Of a stretch of 64,000 nt of DNA, positions 52,110 to 59,576 are shown piece after piece. Position numbers and translations under genes: made by a program. Position 1 is the first letter of the stretch, and every line of letters starts with the position of its first letter. The notes under the pieces were generated by a model. That model had not been told where the DNA came from and searched no databases. It was given only the letters and a program-made list of their open reading frames with translations. Origin of the DNA: Pseudotabrizicola algicola (GTDB taxonomy: Bacteria; Pseudomonadota; Alphaproteobacteria; Rhodobacterales; Rhodobacteraceae); the NCBI RefSeq assembly GCF_010915705.1, contig NZ_JAAIKE010000001.1, positions 186,001 through 250,000 on the forward strand, written 5' to 3'.

Positions 52110-52544
52110 TCAGATCACCCCCAGCCAATGGCGGAACAGCAGTACGATGACGCCGCCCGCCGCAATATAGACCATCGTCGCCGCCAGCCCCCGCCATGAC
52201 AGCCGCGAGATGCCACAGACCCCGTGGCCCGAGGTGCAGCCGTTGGCAAGGCGCGTCCCGAAGCCGACGAGCAATCCGGCGGCGGCCAGCAGCCAGACAT
52301 TGTCTGTCAGGCGCGTATCCACCGTCTGATAAAGCCCTGCCAAAACGGGCGGAAACAGAACCAGCCCGGCCAGAAAGGCAAGCCGTTCGCCCCAGTTGCC
52401 GCGCCCCGAGCCGTCCACAAGTCCCCCTATGATGCCGGAGGCACCCATGATGCGGCCATTCATCAAAAGGAAGAGCGCGCCCGCGCTTCCGATCATCAGG
52501 CCGCCGATCAGGCCCCAGATCCAGTCTTGTTGCAGCATGGTCAT
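52110..52544 (-). CDS. YeeE/YedE-type sulfur permease half
   Basis: A 144-residue membrane protein with about four helices and the motif [16 protein letters not shown], whose Cys are essential in the TsuA/YeeE family. Together with the downstream half it should make one sulfur-species permease in the inner membrane. It is the second gene of the BigR-type operon. Confidence 0.88.
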   Translation of the reverse strand: MTMLQQDWIWGLIGGLMIGSAGALFLLMNGRIMGASGIIGGLVDGSGRGNWGERLAFLAGLVLFPPVLAGLYQTVDTRLTDNVWLLAAAGLLVGFGTRLANGCTSGHGVCGISRLSWRGLAATMVYIAAGGVIVLLFRHWLGVI

Positions 52545-52571
52545 TTCCGATGTGAGAGAGGGGGCAACGGC

Positions 52572-53435
52572 TCAGAGGCCGTTGACCGGAACCTTGAGGT
52601 AGACTTGGCCATTGTCTTCCGGCTCTGGCATCTGGCCTGCGCGCATGTTCACCTGCAAAGACGGGATGATCAGGCGGGGCATAGCCAGCGTGGCATCGCG
52701 GGATTCGCGCATGGCGACGAATTCCTCGCGGCTCTTGCCTGCGCCAACATGGATGTTCAGTGCCTTCTGTGCGCCGACCGTGGTTTCCCAAGCAAATTCG
52801 TCGCGTCCCGGCGCCTTGTAATCATGGCCCACGAAGATGCGTGTCTCGTCCGGCAGCGCCATGATTTTCTGCACCGAGTCGAACAGGGCCTCGGCGGAGC
52901 CGCCGGGGAAGTCGCAGCGCGCGGTGCCGAAGTCGGGCATGAACAAGGTGTCACCCACAAAAGCGGCATCACCGACTACATAGGTCAGGCAGGCAGGCGT
53001 ATGGCCGGGGGTGTGCAGCACATCGCCGCGCAATTGCCCGATGTGAAAGCTGTCGCCCTCGCGGAACAACTGGTCAAACTGCGAGCCATCGCGCTGGAAG
53101 CGGGTGCCTTCGTTGAAAATCTTGCCGAAGGTGTCCTGCACAACGGTGATCCGGTCGCCGATCCCGATCTTGCCGCCCAGACGCTCCTGGATATAGGGCG
53201 CGGCGGAGAGGTGGTCGGCATGGACATGGGTTTCCAAAATCCATTGCAGATCAAGGCCATGCTCTTGGATATAGGCAATCACCAGATCGGCCGAACGTGT
53301 ATCGGTATGACCCGAGGCATAATCGAAATCGAGGACGGAATCGATCACGGCGCAGGCTTTGCCTTGGGGCTCGATCACGACATAGGTGATCGTATTGGTG
53401 GCTTCGTCGAAAAAGCTCTGAACGGTGGGGGTCAT
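52572..53435 (-). CDS. blh: persulfide dioxygenase / Blh-type metallo-beta-lactamase protein
   Basis: A 287-residue MBL-fold enzyme of the ETHE1/Blh group, which oxidises glutathione persulfide to sulfite. Metal ligands are in ETHVHADHLSAA, HTPGHTPACLTYVV and GDTLFMPDFGTARCDFPGG, and the late VGHDYKAPGRD is typical. It lacks the fused DUF442 part of some Blh proteins, which here is the last gene of the operon. It is first in the operon, 28 bases from its promoter -10. Confidence 0.93.
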   Translation of the reverse strand: MTPTVQSFFDEATNTITYVVIEPQGKACAVIDSVLDFDYASGHTDTRSADLVIAYIQEHGLDLQWILETHVHADHLSAAPYIQERLGGKIGIGDRITVVQDTFGKIFNEGTRFQRDGSQFDQLFREGDSFHIGQLRGDVLHTPGHTPACLTYVVGDAAFVGDTLFMPDFGTARCDFPGGSAEALFDSVQKIMALPDETRIFVGHDYKAPGRDEFAWETTVGAQKALNIHVGAGKSREEFVAMRESRDATLAMPRLIIPSLQVNMRAGQMPEPEDNGQVYLKVPVNGL

Positions 53436-53462
53436 TGTCGTCTCCCTTGGCTGTCTGGGGGT

Positions 53463-53491
53463 GATATAGCGAAGGCAAAAACATATTTCAA
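53463..53491 (-). promoter_or_regulatory. promoter of the sulfur operon
   Basis: On the minus strand TTGAAA (53491-53486), a 17-base spacer, then TATATC (53468-53463). The -35 lies inside the BigR-type palindrome, so a bound repressor would block polymerase. Confidence 0.7.
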
Positions 53492-53504
53492 GTTTTGAAT
53501 ATGT
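53481..53504. promoter_or_regulatory. BigR/SqrR-type operator
   Basis: A 24-base near-perfect palindrome with arms ACATATTTCAA and TTGAATATGT and an AT-rich centre, in an otherwise GC-rich region. It matches the ATTC-N8-GAAT pattern of the ArsR-type persulfide repressors BigR and SqrR. No such repressor gene is in the window. Confidence 0.78.
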
Positions 53505-53527
53505 ATTTCTCTGAAATCCGTCGATCT

Positions 53528-53541
53528 TTGACCTGCATCAA
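53528..53541 (+). promoter_or_regulatory. FnrL/FNR-type box
   Basis: TTGACCTGCATCAA, i.e. TTGAT-N4-GTCAA on the other strand, is an exact match to the FNR/FnrL consensus of Rhodobacterales. It lies 39 bases before ATG 53581, a usual activator distance. Confidence 0.75.
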
Positions 53542-53580
53542 GGCAGCACCAGGGCGAATGCCTGAAAGTAGGGTTGGAAC

Positions 53581-53919
53581 ATGGGGGATATCATGGGCAA
53601 AACACTGGCTGACCGCAAAGGCGAACTTCAGAGCCGCCGCGCCGCACTTGCAGACCGGATGAGCGCGATCGAGTCCGAACTCGACAGCCCCCAGAACCGC
53701 GATTGGGAAGAACGGGCGACCGAGCGCGAAGGGGATGAGGTGCTTGAAAGCATGGGGCAGTCTGCCCTCTCCGAAATACGGATGATCGACGCGGCGCTGA
53801 CCCGGATTGCATCGGGACAATACGGCCAGTGCGCGCGCTGCGGTGCCGCCATCAGCGAAGAACGTCTGGATGTGCTGCCGTTCACGCCCTTTTGCCGCGA
53901 CTGTGCGGCAGGCGCGTAA
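53581..53919 (+). CDS. DksA/TraR-type C4 zinc-finger protein
   Basis: A 112-residue protein (108 if ATG 53593, which follows GGGGGAT, is the start). A coiled coil of about residues 5-75 (SRRAALADRMSAIESEL, SEIRMIDAALTRIASGQYG) precedes the zinc finger CARC-x17-CRDC. It lacks the full DksA length of about 150. Related short proteins bind RNA polymerase through the secondary channel; here the FNR box suggests a role at low oxygen. It is followed after 16 bases by a small gene. Confidence 0.85.
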   Translation: MGDIMGKTLADRKGELQSRRAALADRMSAIESELDSPQNRDWEERATEREGDEVLESMGQSALSEIRMIDAALTRIASGQYGQCARCGAAISEERLDVLPFTPFCRDCAAGA

Positions 53920-53935
53920 GAGAAGGGGAAAGGTC

Positions 53936-54148
53936 ATGGCAACGAAAGACGATCTGAACCGGATTGCCCGTCTGGCTCATGAGGCTGCCGAACAGGCGGC
54001 ACAAGGCAACCTGCTATCCCTTGCGCCGCTGTTTCAGCAGATGCAGGCCTTGGGAGAGGTCTTGCCCGGACTGCATCGGGAACGCCTCGAAGAGTCGCTG
54101 GCACGCGATGCAGAGATCGAGGCCGGATTTGACAACATGCCTGTCTGA
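53936..54148 (+). CDS. small conserved-looking protein of unknown function
   Basis: A 70-residue soluble, helical, acidic protein (KDDLNRIARLAHEAAEQAAQGNLLSLAPLFQQMQALGEVLPGLHRERLEESLARDAEIEAGF). ATG 53936 has GGGGAAAGG in front, and the gene follows the zinc-finger gene after 16 bases, so it is probably in the same FNR-controlled transcript. No family recognised. Confidence 0.6.
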   Translation: MATKDDLNRIARLAHEAAEQAAQGNLLSLAPLFQQMQALGEVLPGLHRERLEESLARDAEIEAGFDNMPV

Positions 54149-54243
54149 CCCTGCGCAGGCGTCTTGCAGCGGGCTGGCCGCAGCGGCTTGACCGCAAGTC
54201 CCGTTGCGCTGCACTGTGGGAGCGGCGGGACACAGGCAAGGAC

Positions 54244-56052
54244 ATGACAGTGACAAACGGCATCGATGTGACCACTTCGGACGCATTCGCCGAAATCACG
54301 CTGTCCCGCTTTGCCGATGGCCTTTGGCTGTCTGCCGCCCAGCGTGCGGCACTTTTGGCCGAGCTTGCCTCGCTTGAAATCGGTCGGGCCGGTGTTCTGT
54401 TGCGCGCCGCAGACAGGGTCATGGCCCGGCATGCGGACGGGGGGCCGGACCTGCCATCGCCGGATGATCAGGAAAAGCCGACGATGGCCGATCTGTGCAG
54501 AGCAATCGAGCAGGCTCCGGTTCCGGTGTTTGTGTTGCTCGAAGGCATGGTCGCCGGGGCGGGCGCAGAGCTGGCACTGGCGGCCCGTTGGCGCATTGCA
54601 ACGCCGGGCGCAAGCATCGCCTTTTCTGCCGGACGCCTCGGGCGGATCAGCGGCGCGGGCGGCACCCAGCGTCTGCCCCATCTTGTCGGCGCCGAACATG
54701 CGCTGCGCTTGCTGATCCAGTCGCGGCCCATTCCTGCGCCCGAGGCGCTGGTGATCGGGCTGGTCGATCAGATTGTCGAAGCTGACACGCAGGCCGAGAT
54801 CGTTGCTGCGGCGCGCGCCTGGGCTCAGGCCAACGCAAGGCTAATGCGCAAGGCGACCGGGACGGCGGATGCCAAAGCCTATTTGCAGGCGATAAAGGCC
54901 GTGCGGGCAACGGCGGCACCGGACAGTCTGGCGATGGCACTTGCCGATTGCACCGAGGCTGCACTGCTGCTGCCCGCCGAACAGGGCCTTGCGCTGGAGG
55001 CGACACTTGCGGCCGAGCGCGATGCGATGCCGCGCACCCTGGCCTTGGCGCATATGGCGCGCGCCGAGCGCCGGGCGGCACAGATGCCCGAGGCTTTGCA
55101 ACAGATCAAGGCCGGGCCTGTCGTGCGGCCCGCGCTAGTGGGGGCCTCGCCCCAGATGACCGCGCTTGCTCTGATGGCGCTGGTGCGCGGGCTGGCGGTG
55201 ACGGTGCTGGAGCCGGACCGTAACCGTCTTGTCGCCATGCTGCAAACCATCGCCTCGCGGCAAGAGGCGGCTGTGCAGGGGGGCACCCTGTCTGCCGCGC
55301 AGCGCGACGCCGACTGGGCGCGTCTGCGCACGGTGGTGGACGCGGCCGAAATTGCGCGCGCCGATCTTGTCATCGTCGCATCCGATACAGCGGTGCCAGA
55401 GTCTCGCCCTGCCGTGCCCCTTTTGGTCATGGGGCGCGGACCCTTGCCGGAAGGCGCGCTGCGCCTTGTGGTGTGGGGGCGGGTGGCAGAGCTTGGGCTG
55501 CCCGCCAATTGTCCCGCGGCGGCGGCGGTGCAGGCGATGGCGTTCTTGCGGCGGCTTGGGCAAACCGTGGTGCTGACCGGGGTTCAGTCGCCCTTGGGCA
55601 TCTCCGGGCGGCTTGCCGGGGCAGGCGCGGCGGCCCTGCGTGCGCTGCAAGCGTCAGGCGTGCCGCCCGATGCCATCCGCGCGGCGCTTGTCGACTTCGG
55701 GGTGCCCGCACCGGCCATGCCGCAGGCTGAACTTGGCCCGCTCTTGCGCTTGATGCAGCCGCAGGAAATCGTGAACCGCTGGCTGGGCGCGCTTGCCAAC
55801 GAAGGTGCGCGCATCCTTGCCTCGGGTCTTGCGCAATCGGCCAGCGATATCGATCTGGTCGCCGTTTTCGGCCTTGGCCTGCCTGCCGAAAGTGGAGGGC
55901 CGATGTATCAGGCCGAGCAGCGCGGCCTGATGATCTTGCGCCGCGATCTGGTGCAATGGGCTGCCGAGGCAGAGGTCTGGCGGCCTGTGCCGGCGCTAGA
56001 TGCGCTCGTTTCCGCCGGCCGTGGGTTTTCCGGCAGGCTCAGCCAAGGATGA
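54244..56052 (+). CDS. FadB/FadJ-like protein with degenerate active sites
   Basis: A 602-residue protein laid out like the alpha subunit of the fatty-acid oxidation complex: crotonase domain (1-200), 3-hydroxyacyl-CoA dehydrogenase-like part (290-430) and C-terminal helical part. Key residues are changed. In the crotonase part the first Glu is kept (GAGAELALAARWRIA) but the second, normally in PExxLG, is replaced by Ala in FSAGRLGRISGAGGTQRLP. The GxGxxG nucleotide motif is PALVGASPQMT, and no HFFSP-like catalytic His motif is seen. It may be a binding or regulatory relative. ATG 54244 has AAGGAC in front. Confidence 0.75.
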   Translation: MTVTNGIDVTTSDAFAEITLSRFADGLWLSAAQRAALLAELASLEIGRAGVLLRAADRVMARHADGGPDLPSPDDQEKPTMADLCRAIEQAPVPVFVLLEGMVAGAGAELALAARWRIATPGASIAFSAGRLGRISGAGGTQRLPHLVGAEHALRLLIQSRPIPAPEALVIGLVDQIVEADTQAEIVAAARAWAQANARLMRKATGTADAKAYLQAIKAVRATAAPDSLAMALADCTEAALLLPAEQGLALEATLAAERDAMPRTLALAHMARAERRAAQMPEALQQIKAGPVVRPALVGASPQMTALALMALVRGLAVTVLEPDRNRLVAMLQTIASRQEAAVQGGTLSAAQRDADWARLRTVVDAAEIARADLVIVASDTAVPESRPAVPLLVMGRGPLPEGALRLVVWGRVAELGLPANCPAAAAVQAMAFLRRLGQTVVLTGVQSPLGISGRLAGAGAAALRALQASGVPPDAIRAALVDFGVPAPAMPQAELGPLLRLMQPQEIVNRWLGALANEGARILASGLAQSASDIDLVAVFGLGLPAESGGPMYQAEQRGLMILRRDLVQWAAEAEVWRPVPALDALVSAGRGFSGRLSQG

Positions 56053-56254
56053 CACCGACCACCACCACGATCAGCCCCAGAGCCGAAACCGCAAGCGCGC
56101 CGAGGTTCAGCACGACAACTTTCTGAAGCTGCGCCTTGATCGCCTCCTCGGGGAGGGCGGATTTGCGCGCTCTCATCGCCAGCAGGATGCACCACAACAG
56201 CGTCAGCACTCCCGCCAGCGTCAGGGCGGTTCCGCCCCAGATCAGCATTTCCAT
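56039..56254 (-). CDS. small two-helix membrane protein
   Basis: A 71-residue protein with two hydrophobic segments (LIWGGTALTLAGVLTLLWCILLAM and VVVLNLGALAVSALGLIVVVVGVIL) and a charged cytoplasmic-type loop RARKSALPEEAIKAQLQK between them. It is convergent with the FadB-like gene, overlapping its last 14 bases. ATG 56254 was chosen as it precedes the first helix. The function is unknown; the amino-acid pattern argues that it is real. Confidence 0.65.
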   Translation of the reverse strand: MEMLIWGGTALTLAGVLTLLWCILLAMRARKSALPEEAIKAQLQKVVVLNLGALAVSALGLIVVVVGVILG

Positions 56255-56389
56255 CTGTCGACATCCTTTGAAATCGGGTCAGCGCCGCCTAGCCGATGCC
56301 TGCGCGCTGCGCAAGTCTCGACCCCCGGACGACTTGAACCGCTGACAGGGCCACGATAGGGAAGAGGTCCAACCGCACAGCACGAGGCC

Positions 56390-56647
56390 ATGATGAGCGA
56401 CGCTATAGACAACTACTCCGTGACGGCTGACGAGCTGCGCCAGTTCATTGAGCGGGCCGAACAACTGGCGGCGGAAAAGAAAGACATCGCCGAGCAGGAA
56501 AAGGAACTCTTCGCCGAAGCCAAGGGCCGCGGCTATGACACCAAGGTAATGCGCAAGGTCATCGCCCTGCGCAAACGCAAGCCCGATGAAATCGCCGAGG
56601 AAGAGGCCGTTCTTGAAATGTATAAGGCGGCATTGGGCATGGCTTGA
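56390..56647 (+). CDS. gapR: GapR/DUF2312 DNA-binding protein
   Basis: An 85-residue member of the DUF2312 family. Caulobacter GapR is a nucleoid protein that binds overtwisted, AT-rich DNA ahead of forks and polymerases. The sequence LRQFIERAEQLAAEKKDIAEQEKELFAEAKGRGYDTKVMRKVIALRKRKPDEIAEEEAVLEMYKAALG covers the whole conserved coiled-coil domain. ATG 56390 and 56393 are both possible starts. Confidence 0.9.
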   Translation: MMSDAIDNYSVTADELRQFIERAEQLAAEKKDIAEQEKELFAEAKGRGYDTKVMRKVIALRKRKPDEIAEEEAVLEMYKAALGMA

Positions 56648-56698
56648 GTAATTTGCGGCAGAACGGGGGAGCGCCCCTTTTGCCGCGCGCCGCGCCTG

Positions 56699-57571
56699 TC
56701 AGGCCGACAGGAAAGTCACCCCGGGCAGCGCGCGGATGCGTGCCACATCGGCCTGATAAGCCTCGCTCAGGGCGCGGATTGTCTCCTCGGTCCAGCCCGG
56801 CACCTCGATCTCCATCTCCACGCGCTCGGGCAGGGCGAATTTGTCAAGGAATGCCGAAACGATGCGGCGGCGCTGGATCGTGGTCTGCACCGGATGGCTT
56901 TCGATATAGGCCTTCATCCGCGCCAACCCCTCGGGAGACATGATTTCGGCCAGAAGATCATCGGCATCTTCAAGTTCTGTCCCCTCGGCATGGCCCGACA
57001 CCGCTTGCAGCACCTCGGGCCAGATCAAGGGCGTGTCCTCGTCACACCAGACCGTCAGCGGCACCTCTGGGTTGTTGGTCAGCACATCCTCGATCACCTC
57101 GGACCATTGCAGGTCTTGCGGGTCTATCCCGTCCATGAACTGGTCAAATGTCTTGTCCCGCTGCTTTGCGAAAAGCTCGGGCAGGAAGGTGGCCGGGTTG
57201 CGGATGGCCAGATGGAATTCTGCCTCGATGTCTGGGAAGATCTGGGTAAAGGCGCGCACGCGCTCTGCGGCGGCAGGATACAGCCGGTCCTTCACCACCC
57301 ATTGCGGAAAGGACAGAAAGTTGTCCCATGACAGCACGAGCCGCTCGGCCCGGTCCTCCTCCATGATCTGCTCCAGCACCAGTGCCTGCGTGTCGCGGCT
57401 GGCGGGCTGTCCCTTGAGCGTGATGGCGGTATCGCGCAGCAAAGACCGATAGCGCGCCGGACCCGGCACCACGATTCCCTGCGCGCCAAGGGTCTGACGG
57501 TTCTTCAGCAGACAGCGCACCAGACGTTCATCGTCTGTGCAATGGGCGCCGAGATGATAGACAATACGCAT
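56699..57571 (-). CDS. unknown protein, weakly sulfotransferase-like N-terminus
   Basis: A 290-residue soluble protein. The start MRIVYHLGAHCTDDERLVRCLLKNRQTLGAQGIVVPGP has the layout of carbohydrate sulfotransferase P-loops (IHIGxHKTGTT...NRxxLxxxGI). Here the K-T-G-T residues are lost (AHCTDDE), so PAPS binding is doubtful. Later parts (LVLSWDNFLSFP, LAIRNPATFLPELFAKQ) fit the same fold. ATG 57571 was chosen at this motif; a much longer frame running antisense through the permease gene is spurious. Confidence 0.6.
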   Translation of the reverse strand: MRIVYHLGAHCTDDERLVRCLLKNRQTLGAQGIVVPGPARYRSLLRDTAITLKGQPASRDTQALVLEQIMEEDRAERLVLSWDNFLSFPQWVVKDRLYPAAAERVRAFTQIFPDIEAEFHLAIRNPATFLPELFAKQRDKTFDQFMDGIDPQDLQWSEVIEDVLTNNPEVPLTVWCDEDTPLIWPEVLQAVSGHAEGTELEDADDLLAEIMSPEGLARMKAYIESHPVQTTIQRRRIVSAFLDKFALPERVEMEIEVPGWTEETIRALSEAYQADVARIRALPGVTFLSA

Positions 57572-57742
57572 CCTGCTTTGAACCTGCCTCGTTTTTGTGT
57601 CCCGACTATAAGGCCATTCCGGCCCGTTGCCACGGGGCATGGCACCCACCGCAGCATAAGAAATGCCGACAGAGTCCCTGCGGCAACGCTTCCCCGCAGC
57701 TGATCTGGACAGGACAGGGTGGCGAATGCTAGCAGGGGCGGG

Positions 57743-59413
57743 ATGACCCAGCAAAATAGTCAAGTTCCCACGCCTTCCTCCCGGTCCGCCCTGCGCGTCC
57801 CGCGCCTTGATGTGTGGACCCTTGGCGCCATCCTGATTGCCGTCGTGGTCGTCGCGCCGATGGCATCGGTGCTGTGGATCGCCTTTCATCCGACAGAGAA
57901 CATCTGGCCACACCTCAGCCGCACGGTCTTGCCGCGCTATCTGGGCAATACCCTTGTGCTGATGCTGGGTGTTGCCGTGCTTACCGCGATGGTTGGCACC
58001 GGGGCCGCATGGCTCACGACGATGTATCGCTTTCCGGGACGGAACTGGCTCGATTATGTGCTGCTGTTTCCGCTGGCGATCCCGGCTTATGTGGGGGCCT
58101 ATGCACTCGTCGATGTGCTGCAATATGCCGGCCCCGTGCAGACCGGCCTGCGCGGATTGATGGGGTATGAATCCGCGCGCGACTACTGGTTCCCGCAGGT
58201 CCGCTCGCGCGGGATGGCGATCGTGGTGCTGTCGGCGGCGCTTTACCCTTACGTCTATCTGCTGGCGCGTGCGGCCTTTCGCGAGCAATCGGGTGCAGCC
58301 TATGAAGTGGCGCGCGCCTTGGGCTGCGGTCCTTGGCGTCTGTTTGGCCGCGTGGGTCTGCCGCTGGCCCGCCCCGCCATTGCCACCGGCGTGGCTTTGG
58401 CCCTGATGGAGACGGTGGCCGATTTCGGCACGGTGCAGTATTTCGGCGTGCAGACACTGACCACCGGCATCTTCTCGACCTGGCTCAACGGGAATAACGC
58501 AGGCGGCGCGGCGCAAATCGCGGGTGTTGTGCTGATGCTGATCTTCGTTCTTCTGGGGCTGGAGCGGATCAGCCGCCGCAATGCGCGCTTTCATCGCGTC
58601 GGCCGCGCCGCGCGCCCGGTAGAGCCAGCGCGGCTCAAGGGCGGTGCGGGCTGGGCGGCCTTCGCGCTTTGCGCGCTGCCGGTTATGGTGGGCTTTGTGC
58701 TGCCGGTCGCGATCATGGGATGGCACGCCCTGCGCCGTCCCGAAACGTGGCTGTCGCCCGGCCTGACGAAAGCCTTTGTCAACACGCTGATCACCGGCGG
58801 GGCAGCGGCGGTGCTGACGGTGGGGGCCGCACTGTTTCTGGTTTACGGGCTGCGCATGGCCCACCGCTCTGCCGCGCGATGGGTCTTGCCGGTGACAACG
58901 CTCGGCTATGCCGCGCCCGGTGCGGTGCTGGCAGTGGGGATTCTGATTCCCCTTGCAGCACTTGATCATCAACTCGCCGATGCGGTGCTGGCGCTCACGG
59001 GCTGGGACCCGGGGCTGCTGCTGACCGGAACGGCGGCGGCCTTGGTGCTCGCCTACTCGGTGCGCTTTTTCGGGGTGGCCCAAGGGGCGGTCGATGCGGC
59101 CTTCGGCCGGATTTCTCCGTCTTTGCCGATGGCTGCCCGTTCGCTCGGTCGCACGCCCGGCGGCGCGCTGTGGGCGGTGCATCTGCCGTTGATGCGCGGC
59201 TCGGTCGCCACGGCGCTGCTTGTGGTCTTTGTCGATTGCGTAAAGGAGTTGCCCGCAACCCTGCTACTGCGGCCTTTCAACTATAACACGCTTGCGACAA
59301 GGGTCTATGAACTGGCCAGTCTCGAACGTCTGGAAGAGGCCGCGCCCGCCGCGCTCATGGTGATGGCGGTCGGGCTGCTCGCGGTCGCATTGATGGCGCG
59401 GGCCAATCGATGA
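57743..59413 (+). CDS. Fbp-type (iron III) ABC transporter permease
   Basis: A 556-residue fused permease with two ABC-permease halves of about six helices each. The EAA-type loops are REQSGAAYEVARALGCGPWRLFGRVGLPLARPA and GAVDAAFGRISPSLPMAARSLGRTPGGALWAVHLPLMRG. FbpB/CysT-like proteins of this length usually serve ferric ion uptake. No binding protein or ATPase gene is adjacent. ATG 57743 follows AGGGGCGGG; an in-frame GTG at 57719 is less likely. Confidence 0.88.
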   Translation: MTQQNSQVPTPSSRSALRVPRLDVWTLGAILIAVVVVAPMASVLWIAFHPTENIWPHLSRTVLPRYLGNTLVLMLGVAVLTAMVGTGAAWLTTMYRFPGRNWLDYVLLFPLAIPAYVGAYALVDVLQYAGPVQTGLRGLMGYESARDYWFPQVRSRGMAIVVLSAALYPYVYLLARAAFREQSGAAYEVARALGCGPWRLFGRVGLPLARPAIATGVALALMETVADFGTVQYFGVQTLTTGIFSTWLNGNNAGGAAQIAGVVLMLIFVLLGLERISRRNARFHRVGRAARPVEPARLKGGAGWAAFALCALPVMVGFVLPVAIMGWHALRRPETWLSPGLTKAFVNTLITGGAAAVLTVGAALFLVYGLRMAHRSAARWVLPVTTLGYAAPGAVLAVGILIPLAALDHQLADAVLALTGWDPGLLLTGTAAALVLAYSVRFFGVAQGAVDAAFGRISPSLPMAARSLGRTPGGALWAVHLPLMRGSVATALLVVFVDCVKELPATLLLRPFNYNTLATRVYELASLERLEEAAPAALMVMAVGLLAVALMARANR

Positions 59414-59455
59414 AGGGCTTGCACCCGCCGCCTTGCGCGGGTATTTCAAGACCAT

Positions 59456-59531
59456 GCCTCTATAGCTCAGCTGGTAGAGCACCTGATTTGTAATCAGGGG
59501 GTCGCGGGTTCAAGTCCTGCTGGGGGCACCA
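59456..59531 (+). tRNA. tRNA-Thr (TGT)
   Basis: Acceptor GCCTCTA/TGGGGGC (with G-T pairs), D arm AGCTCAGCTGGTAGAGC, anticodon loop TTTGTAA (TGT), T arm CGGGTTCAAGTCCTG, encoded CCA. A small ACCCGC/GCGGGT hairpin at 59422-59443 precedes it. Confidence 0.95.
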
Positions 59532-59576
59532 TAGTCTTCTTGTCTGTGGCGGAATGTCTTGGGGAATGGCCCCGGC

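Noticed and set aside
56699-59182. 827-residue open frame on the minus strand
   Set aside because: Only the part to 57571 has normal protein sequence; the rest is His/Arg/Gln-rich and antisense to the Fbp-type permease.
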